NCBI GenBank assembly: GCA_902767365.1
Contig: CACXGX010000075.1
Location: 1-37,866, forward strand
DNA from: an uncultured Erysipelotrichaceae bacterium
GTDB taxonomy: Bacteria > Bacillota_I > Bacilli_A > RF39 > UBA660
Reading direction: 5' to 3'
DNA length: 37,866 nt
This document shows positions 1 through 7,729 of this stretch, in pieces (within the stretch, counting starts at the first letter, position 1; each line of letters starts with the position of its first letter). Below the pieces are notes generated by a model. The model searched no databases and was not told the DNA's origin. It worked only from the letters and a program-made list of their open reading frames with translations. The translations under genes were made by a program, and so were the position numbers.

Positions 1-29
1 TTATAATACAAAAAGAATAAGACTTAATT

Positions 30-62
30 AAAAAAGACACGCATTATTTTTTAATACGTGTC
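30..62 (-). terminator. Rho-independent terminator of the dCTP deaminase-like gene
   Basis: Read on the minus strand, an 11-bp stem (one G-T wobble) at 36-62 is followed by a six-base T run (30-35). It lies just past the stop codon at 90-92 of the minus-strand gene. The first 29 bases of the window show nothing else. Confidence 0.8.
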
Positions 63-89
63 AACTAGATGGGTTACATCATCAAATTA

Positions 90-896
90 TTACTCATTTT
101 TATTTTGTTTAGTATAATCAATAGTTAAATCATTAACTAACTCAAAACGATGACTTTGTTTTGTAATATTATCTTTTCTATTAGAATTAATTTCTTCAAA
201 AAACATTTTTGCAGGTCTTGCCCAAACATTTGAGTCTTCTCGATCATATAGATTTCTATAAATAATTGTATATTCTTTAGTTTCAGAATCCATACATATA
301 TCTTGTATATAATAATAATTTCCTTTGAAATGCCTAACAACTTTTCCAATATAATCAGAATAAATCATTGATTCTTTACGTATATCTTTATTATGACAAA
401 CTGCTTTACTATCAGAATACAACTTATCATTTTTAACCTTTTTATCAAGTTTTTCAAATACAACTTGAGCTATTTGAATTTTTGGGGTAATAATATATGA
501 ATTTACTGAATTATTAGTAACAGAAATATTAAGTTTTCCTTTAAATCCAGGATGTAAATGTTGAGTAGCAATATTTAACCCTAAGCAATTTAAAGAAGTT
601 CTACCTTGAATAAATCCACATATATTATTAGGAAGATTAAATATATCCTCTAACATAACTAATATAGTTTCACCTGGTTCTATTACATAACCCTCTGTAA
701 TATTTATTTCTTCATACATATTATTTAATTCTTGAGCATCAATAAAAGAAATAGGCTTTTGATTTTTTTTAATTTTTAATATATATTTATCAGTTGTTAT
801 ATCATAAGAAGAAGATTTTATATTTTGATTATTTGCATTTTCTATTAATAAATCCTTTGAAATCATTTTTTTAATTGTATTATAACCTAAAACCAC
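90..896 (-). CDS. dCTP deaminase/dUTPase-fold protein fused to a C-terminal DUF1653 domain
   Basis: The N-terminal ~155 residues match the dCTP deaminase (Dcd) trimer family: an early NIKSSSYDI block, IEPGETILV, GRTSLN at about 98-103 where the family has RSSLAR, then HPGFKG and a late QIAQVVFEKL strand. Residues ~182-235 read as DUF1653 (VVRHFKGNYYYI, IIYRNLY, VWARPAKMF), normally a small stand-alone protein. GTG at 896 is chosen because the protein then begins MVLGYNTIKKMI, like Dcd proteins, and a purine-rich GAAAGAGAG lies about 8 bases upstream; GTG at 905 is the alternative. The residue matching the catalytic glutamate of E. coli Dcd (LEFYN segment) is a serine (about S125), and the last arginine of RSSLAR is cysteine. 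Deamination of dCTP is therefore doubtful; a nucleotide-binding or regulatory role is possible. It is one of two minus-strand genes, with its own promoter and terminator. Confidence 0.8.
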   Translation of the reverse strand: MVLGYNTIKKMISKDLLIENANNQNIKSSSYDITTDKYILKIKKNQKPISFIDAQELNNMYEEINITEGYVIEPGETILVMLEDIFNLPNNICGFIQGRTSLNCLGLNIATQHLHPGFKGKLNISVTNNSVNSYIITPKIQIAQVVFEKLDKKVKNDKLYSDSKAVCHNKDIRKESMIYSDYIGKVVRHFKGNYYYIQDICMDSETKEYTIIYRNLYDREDSNVWARPAKMFFEEINSNRKDNITKQSHRFELVNDLTIDYTKQNKNE

Positions 897-919
897 CCAT
901 ACCACTCTCTTTCAAAATA

Positions 920-928
920 ATTATAACA
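920..928 (-). promoter_or_regulatory. Extended -10 promoter of the dCTP deaminase-like gene
   Basis: On the minus strand the sequence reads TGTTATAAT, a perfect extended -10. No good -35 is seen. It is about 20 bases upstream of the chosen GTG, in the divergent region shared with the gene starting at 1016. Confidence 0.6.
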
Positions 929-993
929 TATACCAGAATATATCGTGAAAATTATTTAATAAATATTTTTGTAATTATATAATTATGTGTTAT

Positions 994-999
994 TATAAT
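994..999 (+). promoter_or_regulatory. -10 box of the gene at 1016
   Basis: TATAAT lies directly upstream of a GGGAAGTGAT ribosome binding site (1003-1012). Transcription would start near 1006, which rules out the ATG at 1001 and supports the ATG at 1016 with a leader of only about ten bases. Confidence 0.5.
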
Positions 1000-1015
1000 A
1001 ATGGGAAGTGATTAT

Positions 1016-1810
1016 ATGGGAATTGTATATCATGGAAGTAAAGAACATGGATTAAAAAGGATAGAGCCAATGAAATCAACTCATGGTAATTATGTATATG
1101 CAACAAAAGAAAAAGTTTTAGCATTACATTTTAGTGGTAGATGTGGTGATGACTTAACATATGATATTGGCCATTTTGATACAAAGAAAGATGGGCCATG
1201 GGAACTAGTTGAAAATATACCAGGTGCATTTGAAAAAATGTATTCTAATAGTTCTTCAATATATTCTTTCAAGGATGATACTTTTAAAGATATTCATACA
1301 GGATTTGAAGAAGTGGTATCAGAAGTTGGCGTTGATGTAATTAATGAAGAATATTGTGAAAATGTATATGAAGGATTATTAAAAGCAGAAAATGACGGTC
1401 TACTAGTAATATATAGGTATCCAAATAAACCTGTAAATTTTAAGCAAGATGGATCAGATATTTTAGATAAATATAGATATTATAAAAAAACATTAAATAT
1501 GGATATTAGTAAAAATGAATTTGATAGATTAGTATATTTACATCCTGAGTTATTGCAAAAAATAAATGATTTAGCAAGAGAACTTGGATATAATTATCAC
1601 TATGAACCTAAAGACATAATTGCTCTTTTTAATAATAGAGTTCAAAGACAGTTATCAGATATGGAACATGAACAATTTGTTGATTGTGCTTACAATAGTA
1701 TTTGTAATAGTTTCCCTGAATTAAAAAATGAAATAGATGTTATTTATAATTACTATAAAGAATCTTTAAAAAATAAAAATAGTGAAGAACAAAATAAAAA
1801 TGTTAAGTAA
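1016..1810 (+). CDS. Unknown protein, N-terminal region resembling an ADP-ribosyltransferase fold
   Basis: 264 residues, no signal peptide or membrane segment. The start has the pattern YHGS (5-8), IEP (16-18), NYVYAT (25-30) and ALHFSG (36-41). This spacing of an early HG, an aromatic-x-x-T strand and an A-x-x-F/W helix resembles ADP-ribosyltransferase-like families such as DUF3990. Similar proteins exist as uncharacterised proteins in Firmicutes (recollection). The rest is helical and acidic with a lysine/asparagine-rich tail. The start at 1016 is chosen over 1001 because of the GGGAAGTGAT site and the -10 position. It is followed after 11 bases by another unknown gene, probably in the same transcript, and is divergent from the Dcd-like gene. 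No catalytic glutamate can be assigned by eye, so enzymatic activity is unproven. Confidence 0.6.
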   Translation: MGIVYHGSKEHGLKRIEPMKSTHGNYVYATKEKVLALHFSGRCGDDLTYDIGHFDTKKDGPWELVENIPGAFEKMYSNSSSIYSFKDDTFKDIHTGFEEVVSEVGVDVINEEYCENVYEGLLKAENDGLLVIYRYPNKPVNFKQDGSDILDKYRYYKKTLNMDISKNEFDRLVYLHPELLQKINDLARELGYNYHYEPKDIIALFNNRVQRQLSDMEHEQFVDCAYNSICNSFPELKNEIDVIYNYYKESLKNKNSEEQNKNVK

Positions 1811-1821
1811 GATTGTTAAGT

Positions 1822-2649
1822 ATGGATAATACTCAAAATGAATTATTAAAAAGATATAAATATTTAAATGAAAATAAGGAACTAATATTAGCTAGTTGCA
1901 TTGTGTATGGTATAGATAAAGAAAATATAAAAAAGAAAATAAAAAAGTTAAAAAGATTGAAGGCAACAAATAAAAACTTAGCACAATTTATAGATAAAAT
2001 GTTGACTTCTTATAAAACTGATTTGAAATCTCCAAAAGCATATTTATCTTCTTATTCACCATCTTGGTATACAAATATGCTAGAAGAATTATTACTTGGA
2101 GATTTAGAATTAGAAGATACAAAAATATATCATCGTATCAATACAATTAAAGAAAACGAAATACTTTTCTATCAGTTTAAAAATATGGTAAATGATTTGG
2201 AACAAAGAAGGAAGAAAAATCAACATTTAAAAAGAATTCCTACATTTACAGTATGGAAAATATTATCATATGTAAGAAACAAATATAAAAATAATAAAGT
2301 TGTTTTATCAGCCCTTGATAAATATTACAATTTAGATAGGTATACAGTTGCTCAAGATGATTGCAAGTATGGATATTATATTGAAGGAAATATAGAAAAA
2401 GTTTCACATAATTATCCAAATTCAACTTTGTATGGAAATTCATATGATAGTTGTGTTTCATTTAGCTATCAAGGTAACAAATACGAAAAAGAAGATGACT
2501 ATTTTGATTATAGGGATGGTACTTCTTTAGATGATGATTTCTATCCAACACAATTTGCATATGATTTAGCAAATTGTGAAATGGTTAAAAATAAAGAAAA
2601 AGTATTAAAAGAATACTTAGAAAAAGTTAAAGCTTTAACAAACAATTAA
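1822..2649 (+). CDS. Hypothetical protein, lysine-rich and probably cytoplasmic
   Basis: 275 residues with no recognised domain, signal peptide or membrane segment. The first third is a charged helix with a KKKIKKLKRLK stretch at about 37-47, which could bind nucleic acid or membrane surface. The middle has a WYTNMLEELLLGDLELEDT segment, and the C-terminal third is rich in tyrosine and aspartate (EKEDDYFDYRDGTSLDDDF). ATG at 1822 is preferred to the TTG at 1813. It follows the ADP-ribosyltransferase-like gene by 11 bases and was probably co-transcribed with it. I do not recognise the family. Confidence 0.6.
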   Translation: MDNTQNELLKRYKYLNENKELILASCIVYGIDKENIKKKIKKLKRLKATNKNLAQFIDKMLTSYKTDLKSPKAYLSSYSPSWYTNMLEELLLGDLELEDTKIYHRINTIKENEILFYQFKNMVNDLEQRRKKNQHLKRIPTFTVWKILSYVRNKYKNNKVVLSALDKYYNLDRYTVAQDDCKYGYYIEGNIEKVSHNYPNSTLYGNSYDSCVSFSYQGNKYEKEDDYFDYRDGTSLDDDFYPTQFAYDLANCEMVKNKEKVLKEYLEKVKALTNN

Positions 2650-2667
2650 TCACAAATATTAAATATA

Positions 2668-2696
2668 TTGATAAAACTAATAAAGCATGATATGAT
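2668..2696 (+). promoter_or_regulatory. Vegetative promoter of the gene at 2751
   Basis: TTGATA (2668-2673), exactly 17 bases, then TATGAT (2691-2696), a near-consensus sigma-A promoter. Transcription would begin near 2703, so the upstream in-frame ATG at 2697 cannot be the start. Confidence 0.75.
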
Positions 2697-2750
2697 ATGG
2701 AACAAAAACATCATATATTATTTGCACACAATTTGATGATGAGGGGAAAA

Positions 2751-3254
2751 ATGGTAGATAAATTAAAAGAAAATGTTAATAAAAAAGGGTTTCATTTTCC
2801 ATGTCAATTTGAGACAATGTCAGTAGAAACAGCATTTGATTATTTAGAAGCATCAAGAGATGGTCATGGTTATTTATTTGAACCGGATAACTATTATGGT
2901 TTTATGTCACTACTAGTATTAAAATGTGGAATAGATATTGATTATGTATTTAGTAGTGAATTTACTGAAGATATCGAAGAGGTAAAGAAACATACTATAA
3001 TATCAAATATGACTTTAGAAGAGCTTCAAAAAGAAGTTGGGAAAAGAATTGAAGAATGTTCACAACGTATGGCAAGAAGATATGCTATTATGAATGCAAT
3101 AGATAGATATAATAATCTAAACATAATAGAAAGAATATTTCAAATCCTTGTAGGCAATAAACTAAATGATGGCTCATTTGAAAAGAAAACTACTAAAGAA
3201 ATAAATGAATTATATATTCCTAAAAAGCAAAAAATAATAGTTAATAGGAAATAA
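2751..3254 (+). CDS. Hypothetical protein
   Basis: 167 residues, soluble, with no family that I recognise. Visible features are MSVETAFDYLEASRDGHGYL near the N-terminus, an acidic middle (SSEFTEDIEEVKKH), a helix with MARRYAIMNAIDRYNN, and a basic tail (PKKQKIIVNRK). ATG at 2751 is preceded by a strong GAGGGG site four bases upstream and lies downstream of the predicted transcription start; the earlier in-frame ATG at 2697 does not. It has its own promoter although it is only about 100 bases after the previous gene, and is followed by an unusual terminator. Confidence 0.65.
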   Translation: MVDKLKENVNKKGFHFPCQFETMSVETAFDYLEASRDGHGYLFEPDNYYGFMSLLVLKCGIDIDYVFSSEFTEDIEEVKKHTIISNMTLEELQKEVGKRIEECSQRMARRYAIMNAIDRYNNLNIIERIFQILVGNKLNDGSFEKKTTKEINELYIPKKQKIIVNRK

Positions 3255-3334
3255 TAGAGGCAATTTGCATATAATATTATGGAACGCAACGTAAAATGCG
3301 TTTACATAGATTAAGAGAGGCCTCTCTTTTTTTG
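3255..3334 (+). terminator. Terminator with an unusual long-range stem and an inner hairpin
   Basis: AGAGGC at 3256-3261 can pair with GCCTCT at 3320-3325, followed by seven T (3327-3333). Inside lies a separate 6-bp hairpin, AACGCA/TGCGTT (3283-3302). The local GAGAGGCCTCTC palindrome alone leaves almost no loop. A TATAAT at 3270-3275 inside the element could drive a transcript of about 55 nt, so a small RNA is an alternative reading. Confidence 0.5.
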
Positions 3335-3335
3335 T

Positions 3336-3364
3336 TTTACAAATGAATAATACAATGTTATAAT
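3336..3364 (+). promoter_or_regulatory. Consensus promoter of the HD-domain gene
   Basis: TTTACA (3336-3341), 17 bases, TATAAT (3359-3364), with TG in the extended -10 position. It begins immediately after the T run of the preceding terminator. Confidence 0.85.
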
Positions 3365-3394
3365 CAAATAGACAAAAGAAAGAGTATGATAAAT

Positions 3395-3886
3395 ATGATA
3401 GATAATGAATATGAATTAATAATAAAAGATATAGATAGTAGTGAAGAATTTCAAAAAACTAAAGAAATAGTTCATCATGGAATGAATAGATATGATCACT
3501 CTAAAAGAGTATCTTTATATTCTTATAAAATTGCTAAAAAGTTAGGATTAAGTTATGAAGAAGTAGCAAGAGCAGCACTTTTGCATGATTTCTTTTTAGT
3601 AGATAATAAAAATATTTCTGTAAAGGAAAAAGCAAATACTTTAGTTAATCATCCAAAATATGCCTTAAAATATTCAGAGAAGTTTTTTTATTTAACAGAA
3701 AAAGAAAAAGATATAATTGTTACTCATATGTTTCCCATTGCTCCAACTAGAGTCCCTAAATATGCTGAAAGTTGGTTAGTTGATATAGTCGATGATGTTG
3801 TAGCAATAATTGAAGAAGTTCAAGTGAAAAAAAGACAAATTCTAAGCATGGCTAATTTTTTTATAGTATTATTATTAACTATTTAA
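3395..3886 (+). CDS. HD-domain phosphohydrolase
   Basis: 163 residues forming one HD domain: HHGMNRYDHSKRV (helix with the first metal-binding histidine), then the HD doublet in AALLHDFF (about H64-D65), NHPKYA, THMFP and a final aspartate in DIVDDVVA. HD proteins hydrolyse phosphate esters of nucleotides; the substrate cannot be read from sequence. Two ATGs (3386 and 3395) are possible; 3395 is preferred because the AAAGAGT site is too close to 3386. It is monocistronic, with its own strong promoter and an A/T hairpin terminator. Confidence 0.85.
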   Translation: MIDNEYELIIKDIDSSEEFQKTKEIVHHGMNRYDHSKRVSLYSYKIAKKLGLSYEEVARAALLHDFFLVDNKNISVKEKANTLVNHPKYALKYSEKFFYLTEKEKDIIVTHMFPIAPTRVPKYAESWLVDIVDDVVAIIEEVQVKKRQILSMANFFIVLLLTI

Positions 3887-3890
3887 AACA

Positions 3891-3910
3891 AAAAACAATA
3901 GTTTTTTTTT
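3891..3910 (+). terminator. Weak A/T-only terminator after the HD gene
   Basis: AAAAAC, loop AATA, GTTTTT, followed by further T. The stem has only one G-C pair, so efficiency is uncertain. Confidence 0.4.
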
Positions 3911-3914
3911 ATTT

Positions 3915-3942
3915 AAAAAAAGAATTGATAAAAAATCAATTC
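3915..3942 (-). terminator. Terminator of the tRNA-Arg gene
   Basis: On the minus strand, GAATTGAT and ATCAATTC form an 8-bp stem followed by seven T. It lies about 20 bases past the tRNA 3' end. Confidence 0.75.
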
Positions 3943-3961
3943 AACTTTAATAACATAATAA

Positions 3962-4037
3962 TGGTGTCCCCGGTAGGACTCGAACCCACATCTATCCCTT
4001 AGGAGGGGATTGCTCTATCCTGCTGAGCTACGAGAAC
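3962..4037 (-). tRNA. tRNA-Arg (anticodon CCT)
   Basis: A complete 76-nt cloverleaf on the minus strand. The acceptor stem GTTCTCG pairs with CGGGGAC. The D arm is GCTC...GAGC. The anticodon stem ATCCC/GGGAT encloses loop CTCCTAA, giving anticodon CCT (reads AGG). The T arm GTGGG-TTCGAGT-CCTAC is followed by discriminator A and an encoded CCA. The acceptor stem contains two G-T wobbles. It is a single gene between an extended -10 promoter and a terminator. Confidence 0.95.
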
Positions 4038-4046
4038 AACAAATAC

Positions 4047-4055
4047 ATTATACCA
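4047..4055 (-). promoter_or_regulatory. Extended -10 promoter of tRNA-Arg
   Basis: TGGTATAAT on the minus strand, ten bases before the tRNA 5' end. No convincing -35 at the usual distance. Confidence 0.65.
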
Positions 4056-4112
4056 TATCTTAACAAATTATAGTATAATAAAATAGAATAAAGTATATTT
4101 AAAGAGGCGAAT

Positions 4113-5228
4113 ATGAGTACATATATAATACCAATTAAAATAGGCTTAATAATATTTCCAATACTAGCATTATTACTAACTTTTCCATATATGGTAAAAC
4201 AATATCATAAATATGGCTCAATATTATTTTTAAGAACAATGATAGTATATTCCTTTGTCCTATATCTTTTAATAGCGTGGTTTATGGTTATATTACCTCT
4301 TCCTAGAATAGAAGATGTAGAAAAAATGACAGGACCATGGGCCCAATTAATTCCATTTCAAGGATTTATAGATATATTTAATAACACAAATTTTAATATA
4401 TTGAATTTCTCTAGTTGGATTAGTTTTTTTAAAAATCCAAGTGTTTATACAGTATTATTTAATTTCTTATTAACATTACCATTTGGTGTTTATTTAAGAT
4501 ACTATTTTAAAAGAAAATGGTGGGAAGTATTAACAATATCTTTTTTGTTAAGCTTATTCTTCGAAGTAACACAATTAAGTTGCTTATTTGGAATATACCC
4601 AAGACCATATAGATTGTTTGATGTAGATGACTTAATAGTAAATACTACTGGTGGTTTAATTGGATATTTAATTACACCATTATTAAGTAAAATATTACCA
4701 TCAAGGGAAATCATTGATGAGAAATCATATACTAAGGGTAAAAACGTATCACGTTCAAGAACTATAGTAGCATCTTTCATAGATTTTATTATAGTATGTA
4801 TAATTACTTTTTCTGGGATATTTAAAAGAAATTATTTAGACTTATCATTGCTTATGTATATTTTTCTAATTTATAATATCATATTTACAATAATATTTAA
4901 TGGTAGAACAATTGGGAAAATCATTGTTGGCGTAAGATTAGTTAGTGAAGATAATAAAAGAGCAAGGATAAACCAAATTTTAATACGATACATAATAAAG
5001 TATTTTTTGATGTTTGAAGTATATTACGTAACATTTGTTATATATGATAATGCTAAACTTGGTTTAATTGGACAAATATTACTAATATTAATTTATTCAT
5101 CACTTTTAATAATATACTTTAGATCAATTATATGTATTTTTTCAAAGAAAAAGAAATTTATTTATGAATCATTAAGTAGAACTAAACATATCAGTACAAT
5201 TAAAAATAAAGAAGAAAAAGAAGTATAA
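4113..5228 (+). CDS. VanZ-like and RDD two-domain membrane protein
   Basis: 371 residues, strongly hydrophobic. Residues ~40-190 match VanZ-like proteins: five or so membrane spans, LIPFQGFIDIF, NFLLTLPFGVYLRYY, SLFFEVTQL and FDVDDLIVNTTGGLIGY are the usual landmarks. Residues ~212-345 match the RDD family (SRSRTIVASFIDFII, GRTIGKIIVGVRLV). VanZ proteins give low-level glycopeptide tolerance in some bacteria and are otherwise of unknown envelope function; RDD proteins are membrane proteins of varied function, including ion exchange. A -10 TATAAT is at 4074-4079 and an AAGAGGCG site precedes the ATG. The gene is monocistronic, with a strong hairpin after the stop. Confidence 0.85.
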   Translation: MSTYIIPIKIGLIIFPILALLLTFPYMVKQYHKYGSILFLRTMIVYSFVLYLLIAWFMVILPLPRIEDVEKMTGPWAQLIPFQGFIDIFNNTNFNILNFSSWISFFKNPSVYTVLFNFLLTLPFGVYLRYYFKRKWWEVLTISFLLSLFFEVTQLSCLFGIYPRPYRLFDVDDLIVNTTGGLIGYLITPLLSKILPSREIIDEKSYTKGKNVSRSRTIVASFIDFIIVCIITFSGIFKRNYLDLSLLMYIFLIYNIIFTIIFNGRTIGKIIVGVRLVSEDNKRARINQILIRYIIKYFLMFEVYYVTFVIYDNAKLGLIGQILLILIYSSLLIIYFRSIICIFSKKKKFIYESLSRTKHISTIKNKEEKEV

Positions 5229-5237
5229 AATAATGTC

Positions 5238-5264
5238 AACAAGGGACAAAAATGTCTCTTGTTT
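5238..5264 (+). terminator. Terminator after the VanZ-RDD gene
   Basis: An 11-bp stem (AACAAGGGACA with TGTCTCTTGTT, one wobble) with an AAAA loop. The T tail is short. Confidence 0.6.
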
Positions 5265-5274
5265 CATGTTTGTT

Positions 5275-5283
5275 TGATATAAT
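5275..5283 (+). promoter_or_regulatory. Extended -10 promoter of the P-type ATPase
   Basis: TGATATAAT about 25 bases before the ATG at 5309. No clear -35; the region upstream is the preceding terminator. Confidence 0.55.
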
Positions 5284-5308
5284 TTAAAATGAGATAGAGG
5301 GTGTAAAA

Positions 5309-7624
5309 ATGGAAAGATATACTCCAAATGTAAATGATGGACTTACAAAAAAGCAAGTAGAAAAAAGAATTAAAGAAAATTTGAATTATACAGATGTATC
5401 AGTTCCTACAAAAAGTATAAGACAAATAGTAAGAGATAATTTTTTTACATTATTTAATTTTTTAAATTTTGGCCTTGCACTTGCCATTGCATTAGTAGGA
5501 GCATATAAAAATATGCTTTTTATTGGTACAGTTATATTTAATATTATCATTAGTACAGTTCAAGAAATAAGAGCTAAAAAAATAGTAGATAAGTTATCTC
5601 TTATTAGTCAATCAAAAGTTGTTGTAATAAGAGATGGAAAACGAAAAGAAATTAGAAGAGAAGAAGTAGTATTAGACGATATAATTGAACTAAAAGTAGG
5701 TTATCAAGTAGTAACTGATAGTATTGTTATGGAAGGCTCATGCTTAGTAAATGAATCATTTATTACTGGAGAAGAAACTCCAATTGAAAAGAAAAAAGGA
5801 GATATGGTTCTTTCAGGAAGTTTTATAACGGGTGGAAAAGTATTAGCTAAAGTAGAACATGTTAAAGATGATAATTATACATCAATTATAAGTAAAGATG
5901 CTAAATACATAAAAAAATTAAATTCAGTTTTAATGATATCATTAAATAAAATAATAAAAGGTATTTCTTTTACCATAGTTCCAGTCGGAATACTTTTATT
6001 TATAAATCAATATTATTACGCTGAAAGTGATTTTAATTTAGCTGTTTTAAATACAACAGCTGCTTTAATTGGTATGATACCCGATGGATTAATATTATTA
6101 ACTAGTACGGTTTTAGCAGTATCAATTATTAGGCTTAGTCAGTACAAAGTTTTAGTACAAGAACTATATTGCATTGAAACACTTGCAAGAGTAGATGTTT
6201 TATGCCTTGATAAAACAGGAACAATAACAGAAGGGGTAATGGAAGTAGTAGATTTTATTCCAAATATAAAATATTCAAAAGAAGAAGTTAAAACATTACT
6301 AGATAAGATATGTCATTCAATTGAAGATGTATCTCCAACAATGACTGCAGTTAGAAATAAATTTGAAACAGCTAATGGTAAACCACTTGAATATAAAAAA
6401 ATAATACCATTTTCCTCTGATAAAAAATATTCAAAAGTTGAAATGGAAGATTTAAATTATTACTTGGGAGCTCCTGAATTTATAATCAAAAATAGTAATT
6501 ATGAAGAATATTCAAAAGATTATAGAACGCTACTTTTAGCAGTAGAAAAAAATGGTAAAAAAAGTCCTGTCGCATTAATTCTTATTCAAGATAAAATAAG
6601 AAAAGAAGCTAAAGAAACATTAAACTACTTTAAACAACAAGGTGTAGATATTAAAATTATTTCAGGGGATAATCCTATTACAATTTCTCAAATAGCTAAA
6701 AGAGTAGGAATTGATAATTATGATAAATATTGTGATTTATCAACAATAAAAACAAAAGAAGAATTGAAAGAAGCATATTTAAATAATACTATTTTTGGCC
6801 GTGTTAAACCTGATCAGAAAAAAGAATTAATTTTGCTAATTAAAAGTCTTGGGCATACAGTTGCAATGACTGGAGATGGAGTAAATGATGTTTTAGCATT
6901 AAAGGAAGCGGATTGTAGTATTGCTATGGCATCTGGAAGTGATGCTGCAAGAAATGTTAGTCAGTTAGTTTTAATGAATTCAAATTTTGATGCAATGCCA
7001 AAGGTAGTTGAAGAGGGAAGAAGATGTATAAATAATATTGGAAGAAGTGCATCACTATTTTTAACAAAAACAATTTATACTATACTTATAGTTTTAATGG
7101 TGTTATTTACTGCCTTCCATTATCCTTTCCATCCAATTCATTTAAGTTTAATGAATTTAATAACAATTGGTGCTCCATCTCTTGTATTAGCACTAGAACC
7201 TAATAAAGAACGTGTTAAAGGTAATTTTTTAGTTAAAATAATAGCTAATGCTTTACCAACAGCGCTTACTGTTTTTTCAACCATTTTCATATTTTTATTT
7301 TTAACAAGAAATTCTGGATTAATCCCTGTTGAGAATTCAACAATAACAGTTATTTTGACAACAATTATTATGCTTATATTTCAATATAAATTGTGTAAGC
7401 CATTTAATACTATAAGGATTATTCTAATGGTTTCAATGTGCAGTATCTTTGCCATTGAAATATTATTCTTTAAAAACTTTTTCACCTTATCTAAATTTGA
7501 TTTAGGAATGTATATTTTAACAATTTCTCTAATTTTAACTGGAATGCTATTATGGAAGGGTTATAACTGGGCTTTTGAATATCTAAGAATGCATAATAAA
7601 AAATTTAATAAAATGATTCAATAA
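5309..7624 (+). CDS. P-type cation-transporting ATPase, CtpE/CaxP-like
   Basis: 771 residues with the full P-type ATPase plan. An N-terminal region is followed by membrane spans near 45-85, then the actuator domain with SFITGEETPIEKKKGD. The membrane cation site GMIPDGLILLTS comes next, then the phosphorylated aspartate D301 in DKTGT and the hinge MTGDGVNDVLALKEAD (about 520-535), and six C-terminal spans. The PDGL (PEGL-like) motif and the short nucleotide-binding domain fit the CtpE/CaxP-type calcium or divalent cation exporters rather than heavy-metal ATPases, as there is no CPC motif or metal-binding N-terminal domain. The ion is inferred. An AGAGGGTG site precedes the start. It is monocistronic, and no metal riboswitch precedes it, in contrast to the gene at 34072. 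Confidence 0.9.
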   Translation: MERYTPNVNDGLTKKQVEKRIKENLNYTDVSVPTKSIRQIVRDNFFTLFNFLNFGLALAIALVGAYKNMLFIGTVIFNIIISTVQEIRAKKIVDKLSLISQSKVVVIRDGKRKEIRREEVVLDDIIELKVGYQVVTDSIVMEGSCLVNESFITGEETPIEKKKGDMVLSGSFITGGKVLAKVEHVKDDNYTSIISKDAKYIKKLNSVLMISLNKIIKGISFTIVPVGILLFINQYYYAESDFNLAVLNTTAALIGMIPDGLILLTSTVLAVSIIRLSQYKVLVQELYCIETLARVDVLCLDKTGTITEGVMEVVDFIPNIKYSKEEVKTLLDKICHSIEDVSPTMTAVRNKFETANGKPLEYKKIIPFSSDKKYSKVEMEDLNYYLGAPEFIIKNSNYEEYSKDYRTLLLAVEKNGKKSPVALILIQDKIRKEAKETLNYFKQQGVDIKIISGDNPITISQIAKRVGIDNYDKYCDLSTIKTKEELKEAYLNNTIFGRVKPDQKKELILLIKSLGHTVAMTGDGVNDVLALKEADCSIAMASGSDAARNVSQLVLMNSNFDAMPKVVEEGRRCINNIGRSASLFLTKTIYTILIVLMVLFTAFHYPFHPIHLSLMNLITIGAPSLVLALEPNKERVKGNFLVKIIANALPTALTVFSTIFIFLFLTRNSGLIPVENSTITVILTTIIMLIFQYKLCKPFNTIRIILMVSMCSIFAIEILFFKNFFTLSKFDLGMYILTISLILTGMLLWKGYNWAFEYLRMHNKKFNKMIQ

Positions 7625-7648
7625 ATATCGGGAACACCGATATTTTTT
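7624..7648 (+). terminator. Terminator of the P-type ATPase
   Basis: AATATCGG, loop GAACA, CCGATATT, then T. A clean 8-bp stem. Confidence 0.85.
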
Positions 7649-7668
7649 ATGTATTAATATTCTTTTCT

Positions 7669-7697
7669 TTGTAAAAAAAATAATAATGTGTTATAAT
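7669..7697 (+). promoter_or_regulatory. Promoter of the phospholipid operon
   Basis: TTGTAA (7669-7674), 17 bases, TATAAT (7692-7697), with TG at the extended -10 position. Confidence 0.75.
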
Positions 7698-7729
7698 CAA
7701 TTATATAGATATTAGAGAAGAGGTATTTT

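Noticed and set aside
3279-3314. An 11-codon frame (MERNVKCVYID) just after a TATAAT.
   Set aside because: No ribosome binding site, and it lies inside a structured terminator-like element.
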